A stretch of DNA of 64,000 bases. Origin: an uncultured Microbulbifer sp. Its GTDB lineage: Bacteria > Pseudomonadota > Gammaproteobacteria > Pseudomonadales > Cellvibrionaceae. The DNA lies in assembly GCF_947504145.1 (NCBI RefSeq), contig NZ_CANNGQ010000004.1, forward strand, positions 372,001 to 436,000. Reading direction: 5' to 3'. Below are positions 54,063 through 62,853 of this stretch, one piece after another. A program made the translations under genes and the position numbers. The notes below the pieces were generated by a model, which was not told where the DNA came from, made no database searches, and saw only the letters and a program-made list of their open reading frames with translations. The stretch's first letter is position 1; every line of letters begins with the position of its first letter.

Positions 54063-55040
54063 TCATTCGCTTCGGTTGGGGCCAGTTTCGGGATCGGTTT
54101 CGACTTCGGCACCGGAAGCAGCGTCCAGAGCCGTATCGGGAATAGTCCCCAGACATTTACGCGCATCCGCCAGGAGTTTCGCCATCAGCGCGGTGTAATC
54201 CGCGTTTGGCGGCAGTCCGACTCCCAGCGGATCCAGCGCTACATAGCCTAGATTCAGGTGCGCCGCCGTCTGCCGATCCCGCTCATTCTCCGGCACTTCA
54301 CCAAACAGGCAACCGCGCGCCTGTCCATCTTCTGCCGCTTTGTGCTTTTCCAGCATGGTGCGGGCACCGTGCTGGTGGCTGGCAGAAGAGCCGAGACTCT
54401 CGGTTTTCACCCCCGCCGGACCGAAGAACTGGCTGTACGCCGTGTGGGTGGATACCACGGGGACACCACGATAGGCCCACAGCGCCCGATCCTGTACTTT
54501 CTGCAGGTTTGCCATGGCGCGGGAAAAATTGCGCGCCCGGGTGCGAAACACATCCGCTTGTTCCGGGTTCAGTGCCGCCAGGCGCGTGGCGATCAGGGCG
54601 GCCATCACCGCGGCATTGCGCGGGCGCAGCCAGATATGAGGGTCACCCGAGTCGGCCCCCTCAAATTCATAGTCGCCAGCGGCAAGCAAACCTAGCTGCC
54701 GATCCGCAGGCAGCAGTGACATCTGTCGAGCCAACACCGATTCCATCGCCGGGCCCAGCCAGACCACCAGCTGTGCCGACTCCATCGCTACCCGGTCGGT
54801 AACCTTGGGGGCATAGTGGTGTGGGTCGCCATTGCGGATCAGCGTCCGCACTTCCATGTCATCGCCCACCACTTCCCGCGCAATCATCGCCACCGGGCCG
54901 ATACTCGCCAGCAGCAGTGGTGTGGCACCGCTGCCGCTGTCACGCTCGTCACCCAAATTCTTGGTGTCACAGCCCGCAAGCAAAACCGCAAGTGACGCAA
55001 CAAGCAGAAAGAGAATGGTTGGGAGTGGTTGTTTGGACAT
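54063..55040 (-). CDS. znuA: zinc ABC transporter substrate-binding protein ZnuA
   Basis: Periplasmic zinc-binding component of about 325 residues. Signal with lipobox VLLAGC, so possibly lipid-anchored. Zinc ligand candidates are His in GDPHHYAPKVTDR, His in GDPHIWLRPRNA, and His in VSTHTAYSQFFG, matching the cluster A-I fold. The central His-rich loop of E. coli ZnuA is absent. I use the ATG at 55040 that opens the signal peptide; the frame extends to 55094. Divergent from znuCB across a region with a candidate Zur site. Confidence 0.88.
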   Translation of the reverse strand: MSKQPLPTILFLLVASLAVLLAGCDTKNLGDERDSGSGATPLLLASIGPVAMIAREVVGDDMEVRTLIRNGDPHHYAPKVTDRVAMESAQLVVWLGPAMESVLARQMSLLPADRQLGLLAAGDYEFEGADSGDPHIWLRPRNAAVMAALIATRLAALNPEQADVFRTRARNFSRAMANLQKVQDRALWAYRGVPVVSTHTAYSQFFGPAGVKTESLGSSASHQHGARTMLEKHKAAEDGQARGCLFGEVPENERDRQTAAHLNLGYVALDPLGVGLPPNADYTALMAKLLADARKCLGTIPDTALDAASGAEVETDPETGPNRSE

Positions 55041-55187
55041 GAATAGACAGCCTGACCGGTACAAATTGGCGCGTTGATAACCCTTTAAAGGCACGTTTAG
55101 GCACGAGATATGGCCGTGAGTAATCGCGGGAAAGCCCTGAGCTCAAAACATTGCAGCGCAATGTCCGATACCACCACCTTGAAAGGG

Positions 55188-55206
55188 GGTGCGATATAAT
55201 CACACC
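55188..55206. promoter_or_regulatory. candidate Zur operator overlapping a consensus -10
   Basis: Imperfect 19-bp palindrome GGTGCGATATAATCACACC in the znuA-znuC divergent region. It contains TATAAT (55195-55200), a perfect -10 for plus-strand transcription toward znuC about 70 bases away. Position and symmetry fit a Zur site; the match to the gammaproteobacterial consensus is only partial and no good -35 was found. Confidence 0.4.
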
Positions 55207-55270
55207 CGGCATACACTCGCCAGCCTAATCCGCCTATCTAAATGATCTAATAACCGACAGTCAGCCGAAA

Positions 55271-56089
55271 TTGGAGTACCTCCTGAGCTCTTCTGCACCG
55301 CTCATCCGCGCCCACAACCTCAACCTGGAAATCTCCGGGCGGCAACTGCTGCGGGATATTTCTCTCGAACTGCACCCGGCGGAAATCGTGACCGTCATCG
55401 GCCCCAACGGCGCGGGTAAAACTACCCTGCTGCGACTGCTGCTGGGCCTCAGCCGCCCCACCAGTGGTGGCGTCGAGCGGCGGCCCGGACTGCGCCTCGG
55501 CTACATGCCCCAACGGCTGCAGATCGACGCCACCATGCCGATGACGGTGGGGCGTTTTCTGCAGTTGGGGATCGACAACGTAAATGTAGAACAGGCACTG
55601 GCCCGCGTGGCCGCCCCACACCTGGCCACCGCGCGGCTCGCAGATTTGTCGGGCGGGGAGATGCAACGGGTGCTGCTGGCCCGCGCCGCGGCGCGCAAGC
55701 CACAGCTGCTGGTACTGGACGAACCGACGCAAGGTGTCGACCTGGGGGGGCAGAGCGAGGTTTACCAGTTGATCGCGCAACTGCGCGACGAGCTTCAGTG
55801 CGGGGTATTACTGGTTTCCCATGACCTGCACCTGGTGATGGCGGCAACAGACCGGGTGCTCTGCCTGAATCAGCATATCTGCTGTCACGGTCATCCCGAG
55901 CAGGTCAGTAAAGATCCTATCTACCTGGAGATGTTTGGCGACAAACTGGCGCCCTATACCCATCACCACAACCACCACCACGACCTGAATGGGGAAGTGG
56001 TGGATGAGCACTGCGATCACGACCACGACCACGCCGTGACTCCACCACCATCTCGATCCGCACCCCGGGATTCCGGAGGGCAACACTGA
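55271..56089 (+). CDS. znuC: zinc ABC transporter ATP-binding protein ZnuC
   Basis: ATPase of about 272 residues: Walker [14 protein letters not shown], signature LSGGEMQRV, Walker [13 protein letters not shown], switch His in [10 protein letters not shown]. The C-terminal 45 residues are rich in His and Asp ([15 protein letters not shown]), a likely zinc-sensing or buffering tail. The start is unclear: TTG at 55271 has no ribosome binding site, while GGAG at 55272 would serve an in-frame CTG at 55283. The stop overlaps the znuB ATG by one base. Confidence 0.92.
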   Translation: MEYLLSSSAPLIRAHNLNLEISGRQLLRDISLELHPAEIVTVIGPNGAGKTTLLRLLLGLSRPTSGGVERRPGLRLGYMPQRLQIDATMPMTVGRFLQLGIDNVNVEQALARVAAPHLATARLADLSGGEMQRVLLARAAARKPQLLVLDEPTQGVDLGGQSEVYQLIAQLRDELQCGVLLVSHDLHLVMAATDRVLCLNQHICCHGHPEQVSKDPIYLEMFGDKLAPYTHHHNHHHDLNGEVVDEHCDHDHDHAVTPPPSRSAPRDSGGQH

Positions 56090-56895
56090 TGGACTGGTCG
56101 CAACTCCTGCACTCGACGTTTCTCTGGTACGCCCTTGGCGCTGGCCTGCTGGTGGCGCTGGTGAGCGGCCCACTGGGTTGCTTTGCGGTATGGCGCCGCA
56201 TGGCCTATTTCGGCGATACCCTGGCCCACTCGGCACTGCTGGGCGTGACCCTCGGCTTCGTACTGCATATCCAACCCACCCTGGCTGTGGTGGTAAGCAG
56301 TTGCCTGCTGGCCCTGCTGCTGGTGTATTTCCACCGTCGCCAGAACCTTTCGGTGGACACCCTGCTGGGCATTCTGTCCCACTCCATGCTCGCCCTCGGC
56401 ATCGTTACCATCAGCCTGCTGGATATCAACGTGGATCTGCTGTCTCTGTTACTCGGCGACCTGCTGGCAGTCTCCACCCGGGATCTGGTACTGATGGCCA
56501 TCGCCGCACTGGTGATCGCGGTACTGCTGTACTTCCTTTGGTCGAAGCTACTGGCATTTACCCTCCACGAAGAACTGGCGGCGGTAGAGGGGATAAAAAC
56601 AGAAAGGGTGCGACTGGCGCTGATGCTGATGCTGGCACTGCTGATCGCCATCGCCATGAAGGTAGTGGGCGTACTGCTGATTACCGCCCTGCTAATCATC
56701 CCCGCGGCCACCGCACGGCGCATCTCCACCACTCCGGAACAAATGGCCGGCTATGCGTCGCTGATCGGCTGCGTCTCCGTCCTGCTCGGACTCATCGCCT
56801 CGGTGCTGTGGGACAGCCCGGCGGGGCCATCGATTGTGTTGGCGGCGGGGCTGATATTTTTGCTGGGGCAGTTCTGGTCAAAAAAAGAGTCGTAA
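56089..56895 (+). CDS. znuB: zinc ABC transporter permease ZnuB
   Basis: Membrane permease of 268 residues with about eight transmembrane helices (ALGAGLLVALVSGPLGCFAVW, LVLMAIAALVIAVLLYFLW, LALMLMLALLIAIAMKVVG). WRRMAYFGDTLAHSALLG is the family motif that contacts the ATPase. Forms the inner-membrane channel with ZnuC and receives zinc from ZnuA. Translationally coupled to znuC (ATGA-type overlap). Confidence 0.93.
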   Translation: MDWSQLLHSTFLWYALGAGLLVALVSGPLGCFAVWRRMAYFGDTLAHSALLGVTLGFVLHIQPTLAVVVSSCLLALLLVYFHRRQNLSVDTLLGILSHSMLALGIVTISLLDINVDLLSLLLGDLLAVSTRDLVLMAIAALVIAVLLYFLWSKLLAFTLHEELAAVEGIKTERVRLALMLMLALLIAIAMKVVGVLLITALLIIPAATARRISTTPEQMAGYASLIGCVSVLLGLIASVLWDSPAGPSIVLAAGLIFLLGQFWSKKES

Positions 56896-56935
56896 TACAA
56901 GGGAGAGTACCCAGTCAAACCAAACTGGTGGAGAC

Positions 56936-57490
56936 CTACTCGCCGCCTATCCCGAAATAGAAGCCCAATTCAGCCGCGTACGCTTCAGACGTCGGAAGCG
57001 GTTTGAAGCTCACACTGTGCTCTACATTTTCATTTGAACTTGCCGCCTGACTGGGTAAGCCTACATCAAAGGCGGCCCCCAGAGACAAGCCACGCTGATT
57101 CATCGTCATATCGACTATAGCGCTCAACGGGGCCTTGAGTTGATAGTCCTGTTTAGCGTTGTCTGCAATCTGTTTAATGCGATTCAGGGATGCATCAAAT
57201 TCCTTACGGTCCAAATGTTTCATTCTGTAAGTGACCGACATGTTGTACATATCGCAGAACTTTTGCTCAACTTTCATCGAGTCCTGATTCTGAAACAAAA
57301 TGGTATAGGTATAAACCGGCTCGTCACTATTCGGATCTACCGACTCCCGCTTTTCCACCAATTTCCCATCCAGGGGAATAGCGATGTCCTCGATAACACG
57401 GTCGGTGTACTTGCAATCAAGGGCTTCATTATTTTGTGCGCAGGCACTATTGACCACCACGAGCAGAGCTGCCAGTACTAACTTATGCAT
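56936..57490 (-). CDS. exported hypothetical protein, possible immunity partner
   Basis: 184-residue protein with a signal peptide (LVLAALLVVVNSACAQ) and a possible lipobox (NSAC). The mature part has three Cys and a helical middle (LDRKEFDASLNRIKQIADN). It begins four bases after the stop of the M15-like gene on the same strand, and both are more AT-rich than their neighbours. Position right after a signal-less peptidoglycan-active protein, together with export to the periplasm, fits a self-protection protein. That is inference; no immunity family was recognised. Confidence 0.6.
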   Translation of the reverse strand: MHKLVLAALLVVVNSACAQNNEALDCKYTDRVIEDIAIPLDGKLVEKRESVDPNSDEPVYTYTILFQNQDSMKVEQKFCDMYNMSVTYRMKHLDRKEFDASLNRIKQIADNAKQDYQLKAPLSAIVDMTMNQRGLSLGAAFDVGLPSQAASSNENVEHSVSFKPLPTSEAYAAELGFYFGIGGE

Positions 57491-57494
57491 GCCA

Positions 57495-58454
57495 TCACCC
57501 TTCAGAAACGTATTTAATTGGTTTTAGAATCGAACCCTTTGCATACTCTTGCAGGGGCTTTTTATTTGGCTTTATCTCTATGTGCCAACATGAATTCGAT
57601 TTCCCAGTTTCATCGATCAATTTTTCGATATAGCCTTCACTCACCAGGTCATTCAAACAAGATGTAAATTTTTTGATATTGAACCCCTTACATACTGCCC
57701 TTGTTGAATTCACACCTATATCAAAGATATTCAGCTTTTTGTATTCCTCTGTTCCGACGCAATGTTTGGAGACACGCTGTCCGGACTGTCCCAACCGAAC
57801 AATTGCATTCTTCATCAGCTCGACAATTTCGTCGTCACTCTTTGATTTATTATCTGCGTACACCCGCAGCACCTTATCGCCATTAGCGCCGTATAACCGA
57901 AACTGGGCTTTCAGATCCTTTTTCCCATTTTTTAACATAATTCGCGCTTGCTGATCAGGTGTACGGAACGTTGAGGTGATCACAGCGCGATTCATTCCGG
58001 ACTCTTTCAGTGCCAGCTTGATGACTTCTATACTGTATGGATCAACAATTCGTCGCTCTGACGCAATGTCACCATAGCTGACGATCAGGTTGTTTAGCCC
58101 GGCTTTCGCGTTTACTGTTTCGTTTGAAACTGGCTCTGGTTGATTCTTGGGCGAAGCCCCCACCAACACTTGTTCAACTGCATTCTGTTCGACTTCGCTG
58201 AAATACATCGTTAGATATCGAAATGTCTTCCCTTCCGGGTCCACTCGACCATCGGGGTATCGCATACCAACTGCATTTCTCTGGAAGTGTTTGATCGCTG
58301 CGATGGTTTTTGTTCCGATCAAACCATCTTCATCTAGTAGTGCTAAGGGTGCAAAGCTTCCCGCAAATGAATTCAGGTACATCTGTACCAACCTCACATC
58401 CCTTACATCATTCGTGCCAGAGACACCCACAGGCCTCAGTAGTCCTTTTGGCAT
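57495..58454 (-). CDS. peptidoglycan-binding protein with divergent M15-like peptidase domain
   Basis: 319-residue protein without signal peptide. Residues about 15-80 look like a PG_binding_1 domain (VRLVQMYLNSF, DGLIGTKTIAAIKHFQRN). Residues about 135-295 resemble the LAS/M15 metallopeptidases: SYR-like TSTFRTPDQQARIML (Arg164), SKH with His231, IFDIG with Asp245, and the final CWHIEI with His291 and Glu293. The His-Asp spacing is 14 against the usual 7, implying a short insert. M15 enzymes cleave peptidoglycan peptides. Missing signal plus adjacent exported partner suggests an interbacterial effector, or alternatively a phage-type lysin. Good AAGGA ribosome site. Confidence 0.65.
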   Translation of the reverse strand: MPKGLLRPVGVSGTNDVRDVRLVQMYLNSFAGSFAPLALLDEDGLIGTKTIAAIKHFQRNAVGMRYPDGRVDPEGKTFRYLTMYFSEVEQNAVEQVLVGASPKNQPEPVSNETVNAKAGLNNLIVSYGDIASERRIVDPYSIEVIKLALKESGMNRAVITSTFRTPDQQARIMLKNGKKDLKAQFRLYGANGDKVLRVYADNKSKSDDEIVELMKNAIVRLGQSGQRVSKHCVGTEEYKKLNIFDIGVNSTRAVCKGFNIKKFTSCLNDLVSEGYIEKLIDETGKSNSCWHIEIKPNKKPLQEYAKGSILKPIKYVSEG

Positions 58455-58484
58455 GGAAAATTCCTTTCGTCGCTACATCAGGTC

Positions 58485-59273
58485 TCAACCCGGATATTTC
58501 AAAAGCACCATATGCAAAACATTCACCCCGGAGTGAGTAAACACACAGGCCCAGAAGCTACCGCGCAGTTGCCAAACAAGTGCGTAGCCAAGCCCGGCAA
58601 CGCCCACCAGTATTAGCATCGTGATGGATGCCGCCCAGCCTGTATGTAAATAGGTAAACAGCAGGGTTACCAGGATCGTGGCGATCCAGGGCCAGCGGTT
58701 TAGCCATTGACCCAGCCCGCGCTGAATAACCCAGCGGAAAAAACCTTCCTCGGCAATACACACGACCAATAGATTCAGCAGCGCGGCGAGTGCGATGGTG
58801 GCGGTGAGTTTGGGTTGGAATTCGAGAAACAGGGCTCCGATCAGTATCGGGGTGACGATGGCTATTGCCATCACCGGAAGGTCTCTGCCCTTCAGGGGCT
58901 GCGGGCGCACCAGCATGAACAGCACCACGGTGAGGGCGATGATCGCCTTGGCCGGGCGGAAGCTCGGATATATCTCACTGCCGCTCTCAAGATAGGGATC
59001 CATCAACAGGATGTGGTCATTTCCCGGAATAAGTCCACTGGTCACCACCAGCATCAGCAAACCGGTAATTACATAGCTCGCGGCTTTTTTCCAGCCCTGG
59101 GTGGTTTCCATTGCCACCAGACCGAGCCAGATCGCCGGCGCGAACACCCCGATCCAGCCAAATGGAATTGCCAGCAGACAAAGAAAGGCAGCGGGAAGCC
59201 AGAGTGATTTGCTATTGAAGGGCTCGGCGGCACGGATCACCGGCTCGCCCTCTTGGACATTGAGTGAAAACAT
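58485..59273 (-). CDS. CPBP family intramembrane metalloprotease
   Basis: Integral membrane protease of 262 residues with about seven helices. The CAAX-protease-like motifs are EEGFFRWVIQRGL (Glu-Glu and Arg), FTYLHTGWA (His) and CVFTHSGVNVLHM (His and Asn). Members process peptides or prenylated substrates, and some confer self-immunity to bacteriocins. It is 30 bases upstream of the peptidoglycan-active gene, so read-through is possible. Confidence 0.85.
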   Translation of the reverse strand: MFSLNVQEGEPVIRAAEPFNSKSLWLPAAFLCLLAIPFGWIGVFAPAIWLGLVAMETTQGWKKAASYVITGLLMLVVTSGLIPGNDHILLMDPYLESGSEIYPSFRPAKAIIALTVVLFMLVRPQPLKGRDLPVMAIAIVTPILIGALFLEFQPKLTATIALAALLNLLVVCIAEEGFFRWVIQRGLGQWLNRWPWIATILVTLLFTYLHTGWAASITMLILVGVAGLGYALVWQLRGSFWACVFTHSGVNVLHMVLLKYPG

Positions 59274-59305
59274 AGAAAATCCATTTTCAGTTTGATCAGA
59301 CGAGA

Positions 59306-59328
59306 ACAGGCGCCATTCTAGCGCCTGT
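59306..59328 (-). terminator. weak terminator-like hairpin after the SCO gene
   Basis: ACAGGCGC / GCGCCTGT stem (8 bp) with a 7-base loop, about 30 bases past the SCO stop. The following minus-strand sequence (TCTCGTC) is a poor T-tract, so termination may be partial and allow read-through into the CPBP gene. Confidence 0.4.
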
Positions 59329-59357
59329 GGGGGTTTATTTCAGTGACGAGGGTCTGC

Positions 59358-60026
59358 CTAGCCGTTGTACGTGGCTCGCATGGAACGGTAGGTAAGCTTC
59401 ATTTTTGCCGGGTCCAGCGGGGCCTTGAAGAAGCCGTGGTAGTGCCCCCGGGGGTTGATCAGTACTACCTGGGAACCGTGATCCACGGTGTAGTTGCCAT
59501 CTTCCAGCGGCACCTTGTTGAAAGGTACATTGAGCTGATTGGCAAAACGCTTGAGATTCAGAAACTCGCCGGTTACGCCGTAAAAATCCGGATTGAAGTA
59601 ACGCACATAGTCGTGCAACTGCTCCGGCTTGTCCCGCTGAGGATCAACGGACACCAGTAGCACATCGGTGTCACTGCGGGTGTCGTCGTCCAGGGTCTGA
59701 TAAAAATTGTTCAGTGTGGACAACGTCGTCGGGCATACATCCGGGCAGTGGGTGAAACCGAAAAATACCAGCGTCCAGCGACCTTCCAGCTCCGTGGTTT
59801 TAAACACACTCCCGGTATCGGCGACCAGATCGAACTCATCAAGAATCCGCGGCCGCTCCAGTTTTATCGCACCATTGGCACGCAGCTCGCTCTCGGTAAT
59901 CACCCGCGGCTGATTCATCTTGTTCAGAAAACCCGCGATGACCGCGATCATGAACAACACCATTATTGCGACGGTGATTAATATTCCGCGCTTCTGTTCT
60001 GGTGAATGTTGTGCATTTTCTCCCAT
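59358..60026 (-). CDS. SCO family copper chaperone for cytochrome oxidase
   Basis: Membrane-anchored thioredoxin-fold protein of 222 residues. One N-terminal helix (LITVAIMVLFMIAVIAGFL), then FGFTHCPDVCPTTLS with the copper-binding CxxxC, and VDHGSQVVLI supplying the His ligand. SCO proteins help build the CuA site of subunit II. Last gene of the oxidase-assembly run ctaA-ctaB-sco. Confidence 0.92.
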   Translation of the reverse strand: MGENAQHSPEQKRGILITVAIMVLFMIAVIAGFLNKMNQPRVITESELRANGAIKLERPRILDEFDLVADTGSVFKTTELEGRWTLVFFGFTHCPDVCPTTLSTLNNFYQTLDDDTRSDTDVLLVSVDPQRDKPEQLHDYVRYFNPDFYGVTGEFLNLKRFANQLNVPFNKVPLEDGNYTVDHGSQVVLINPRGHYHGFFKAPLDPAKMKLTYRSMRATYNG

Positions 60027-60028
60027 CT

Positions 60029-60937
60029 TCAGACTCCACTGGTGGGCAGTGCCACCAGGTAGTGATCCAGTAGCATGATGCAGAAAAGTGCCATCAGATA
60101 GATGATGGAATACTTGAAGGTTTCCATTCCGGCGTTCGGTTTTTTATCCCGCAGCATTTCGATGGCCCAGTACAGAAAGCCGATACCCAGCACGACCGCG
60201 CCGAGCAGATACAACCAGCCAAGCATTGCCGTAGCAAAAGGGAGCAGGCTGACGACAAACAGGATAATGGTATACAGCAGGATATGGATTTTTGTGTAAC
60301 CCACACCGTGAGTGATGGGCAGCATGGGAATTTCGGCTTTTGCGTAATCGTCCCGGCGGTGCACGGCGAGGGCCCAGAAATGCGGTGGCGTCCAGGCAAA
60401 AATAATCAGCGCGAGCAGCAGGCCGTGGCCATGTACTTCGCCGGTCACCGCGACCCAACCTAGTAGCGGTGGCGCTGCGCCAGCGAGACCGCCGATGACG
60501 ATATTCTGCGGTGTGGCGCGCTTGAGGAACATGGTATAGACGACGGCATAGCCCAGCAGGGACAGCAGTGTCAGCCAGGCAGTCAGTGCGTTGATAAAAG
60601 CGAGCAGGATTGCCATACCAGTGCAACCCAATACCAGCGCGAACAGCAAGGCTTTTTGCGGTTCCACTCGCCCCCGCGCCACCGGCCGATTGGTGGTGCG
60701 CGCCATTTTGATATCCACATGCCGGTCCACCAGGTGATTGACCGCAGCGGCTCCGCCTGCGCACAAGGCAATACCGATATTTCCCAGAATCAAGACGTCC
60801 AGCGGCACCATACCGGGTACGGCCAGCAACATGCCGATCACCGAAGTGAGGATCATCAGCATCACCACCCGCGGCTTGGTGAGCTCATAGTAATCGCGCC
60901 AGCCGGCACTTTGAACGTTTACTGCCTGGGTACTCAT
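60029..60937 (-). CDS. cyoE: protoheme IX farnesyltransferase (haem O synthase)
   Basis: UbiA-family prenyltransferase of 302 residues with about nine membrane helices. The Asp-rich NHLVDRHVDIKMARTTNRP motif binds farnesyl diphosphate and Mg; HRRDDYAKAEIPMLPITHG is the second conserved loop. Converts haem B to haem O; also called CtaB. I use the ATG at 60937 (MSTQAVNV) with GAGGT about eight bases ahead; the frame reaches 61009. Followed after two bases by the SCO gene. Confidence 0.94.
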   Translation of the reverse strand: MSTQAVNVQSAGWRDYYELTKPRVVMLMILTSVIGMLLAVPGMVPLDVLILGNIGIALCAGGAAAVNHLVDRHVDIKMARTTNRPVARGRVEPQKALLFALVLGCTGMAILLAFINALTAWLTLLSLLGYAVVYTMFLKRATPQNIVIGGLAGAAPPLLGWVAVTGEVHGHGLLLALIIFAWTPPHFWALAVHRRDDYAKAEIPMLPITHGVGYTKIHILLYTIILFVVSLLPFATAMLGWLYLLGAVVLGIGFLYWAIEMLRDKKPNAGMETFKYSIIYLMALFCIMLLDHYLVALPTSGV

Positions 60938-61021
60938 GGTTACCACCTCGTTGTCATTATTATCTGAGGTACTACTCAATCCTCTGGACCAAACATCATT
61001 CCTGATCAATCACTTCACGTT

Positions 61022-62074
61022 TTACGAAAAATTCTTCATCGCCGGTTGTACCGTATTGATGCGGTAACAGAACGTCAGCAAGCTCAGTAATAACAGTGCT
61101 GCGCCAGCATTGTGCGCCACCGCAATCGACAGCGGCAGGGACATCACTACATTCGCAATTCCCAATCCCACTTGCAAGCACAGCACCGCGAACAGTCCCT
61201 GAGCCCAACGCCGGGAGCCAGCCCGCCACGCCAACAGTGCAAGCAGGCCAACCAGCAGCGAGACGATTATTGCGCCAATACGGTGGGTAAGGTGGATGGC
61301 CGTGCGCGCATCCCCCTCCAGCGCACCGCCCAGATAATTCGGCCCTATCTGTTGCGCAACATTAAAACCCTGACTGAAATCTGTTTCCGGCCACCACTGG
61401 TTGTGACAGGTCGGGAAATCCGGGCAGGCGAGCGCGGCATAATTGGAACTGGTCCATCCGCCCAGGGTAATTTGCAACACCACAACAATCACCGCGGCCA
61501 CAGCCAGCGGACGCAATTTTTGCAGCGCGGTAAATTCGTGCGGCGGCACCAGCCGTTTCCGGTAGCGCAGCCGTTCGGCCAGCATCCACAACACGGAGAG
61601 CGTGGCCATCCCACCGAGCAAATGCGCAGTCACGACTTGTGGCCACAGCTTCAGGGTCACGGTCCACATGCCGAATGCAGCCTGCAGGATAATCAGCCCA
61701 AGCAGGATATGGCTCTGGATAAAACCGCGGTGGCCGCGACGGCGCCAGAACATGTACGTCAGCCCCGCCACCAATAGCAGTAACATGCCGGCAAAATAGC
61801 GGTGCACCATTTCCGGCCAGGTTTTATCGGTCTCGACAGGTGTGTCGGGGAAGGCCAGGTTAGCCGCAGCAATTTCATGCCCATCATTCGGCCACAAAAG
61901 ATGACCATAACAACCGGGCCAGTCCGGGCAGCCCAACCCGGCATGGGATAAACGGGTGAACGCGCCCAGAACCACCACCACCAGGGCCAGTCCGGTGCCG
62001 ATCATGGCCAGGCGAAAACGCCAGTCTTTCTTGTAGTTTTTTCGCAGTTCGGTGATGTCGGATTCCACATCCAT
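61022..62074 (-). CDS. ctaA: haem A synthase, COX15/CtaA family
   Basis: Inner-membrane oxidase of 350 residues converting haem O to haem A. Eight helices in two four-helix halves: GAFTRLSHAGLGCPDWPGCYG with the first Cys pair, WPEMVHRYFAGMLLL, VVTAHLLGGMATLSVLWM, GGWTSSNYAALACPDFPTCHN and IHLTHRIGAIIVSLLVG, SIAVAHNAGAALLLL. All four haem-ligand-type His segments are present. Upstream of cyoE by 85 bases. Confidence 0.94.
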   Translation of the reverse strand: MDVESDITELRKNYKKDWRFRLAMIGTGLALVVVVLGAFTRLSHAGLGCPDWPGCYGHLLWPNDGHEIAAANLAFPDTPVETDKTWPEMVHRYFAGMLLLLVAGLTYMFWRRRGHRGFIQSHILLGLIILQAAFGMWTVTLKLWPQVVTAHLLGGMATLSVLWMLAERLRYRKRLVPPHEFTALQKLRPLAVAAVIVVVLQITLGGWTSSNYAALACPDFPTCHNQWWPETDFSQGFNVAQQIGPNYLGGALEGDARTAIHLTHRIGAIIVSLLVGLLALLAWRAGSRRWAQGLFAVLCLQVGLGIANVVMSLPLSIAVAHNAGAALLLLSLLTFCYRINTVQPAMKNFS

Positions 62075-62102
62075 TTCGCTCTCTCCCGAGTCAATAGGGC
62101 CG

Positions 62103-62759
62103 CTACTTTTCGTAGGAGTACTTCAGCAGTCGTTTGATATCTTTGAGCAACTGGTTACCACTGTGACCGTTGTCGTAAACCATCATGGCAAAACCATTCT
62201 GATCCACCAGCAGTGCGCTGGGTCGCGGCAGTTGTGCGTAATTACTGTCTGCCAGCCACTGCTCAACCTGTTGCTGATCAGCGGTGGCAAAGCGGAGCAG
62301 CGGGTGCAGGCCGGCCAGGTGGCTGTGGCGCGCTTCGGCCAGCGCATCGCTGGTCACCAGTAAACGCTCTACCCGCGGCGCCTTGTCACTGAGACGGATA
62401 TGGACCTGGCGAGTTGTGTACAGAAGCTTTTCGCACGCTTCCGCGCACTGTGCATCGCTCAGGATCAGGTAGCGCCACCTGGGCTCTTCCTCGGCGAGAA
62501 TAATAGGTTTTCCACCGCGCTCAATCAGGTCCATTTCGGCTACCTGTTGCGCGGGCTTGAGGAGTTCTCCCTGATTGACGGTGGCTGTGGGTATGCCAAC
62601 GCCGGTATAGAACACGATGTAGGCGGCCACAATAGGGAGAGCCACAGATGCGAAGACGATAAACCCGGACAGGCGGCCGAGCCCCCTGGACTTCGTCTGT
62701 TCGCCGCGCCCGACATCACTTCCGATAGGTGCAGTTTGCGTCTGCGTATGCTCTGTCAC
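62103..62759 (-). CDS. membrane-anchored thioredoxin-fold-like protein in oxidase operon
   Basis: 218-residue protein with one N-terminal transmembrane helix (LSGFIVFASVALPIVAAYIVFY) and a periplasmic domain whose RWRYLILSDAQCAEACEKLLYTTRQVHIRL segment resembles the SCO/thioredoxin active-site region, with C-x3-C (CAEAC) in place. A protein of this type lies between SURF1 and ctaA in many Pseudomonas-like genomes. It may help copper or haem delivery to the oxidase. GTG start. Confidence 0.75.
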   Translation of the reverse strand: MTEHTQTQTAPIGSDVGRGEQTKSRGLGRLSGFIVFASVALPIVAAYIVFYTGVGIPTATVNQGELLKPAQQVAEMDLIERGGKPIILAEEEPRWRYLILSDAQCAEACEKLLYTTRQVHIRLSDKAPRVERLLVTSDALAEARHSHLAGLHPLLRFATADQQQVEQWLADSNYAQLPRPSALLVDQNGFAMMVYDNGHSGNQLLKDIKRLLKYSYEK

Positions 62760-62853
62760 GATCTGTACCTCGCTGTTGCGCCGCGGTGTACCAGCTCCTC
62801 ATTGTGGTGCTCGGGTGGATAACCTGCGGTAGCTCGTTATTGTTATCGGTTGA

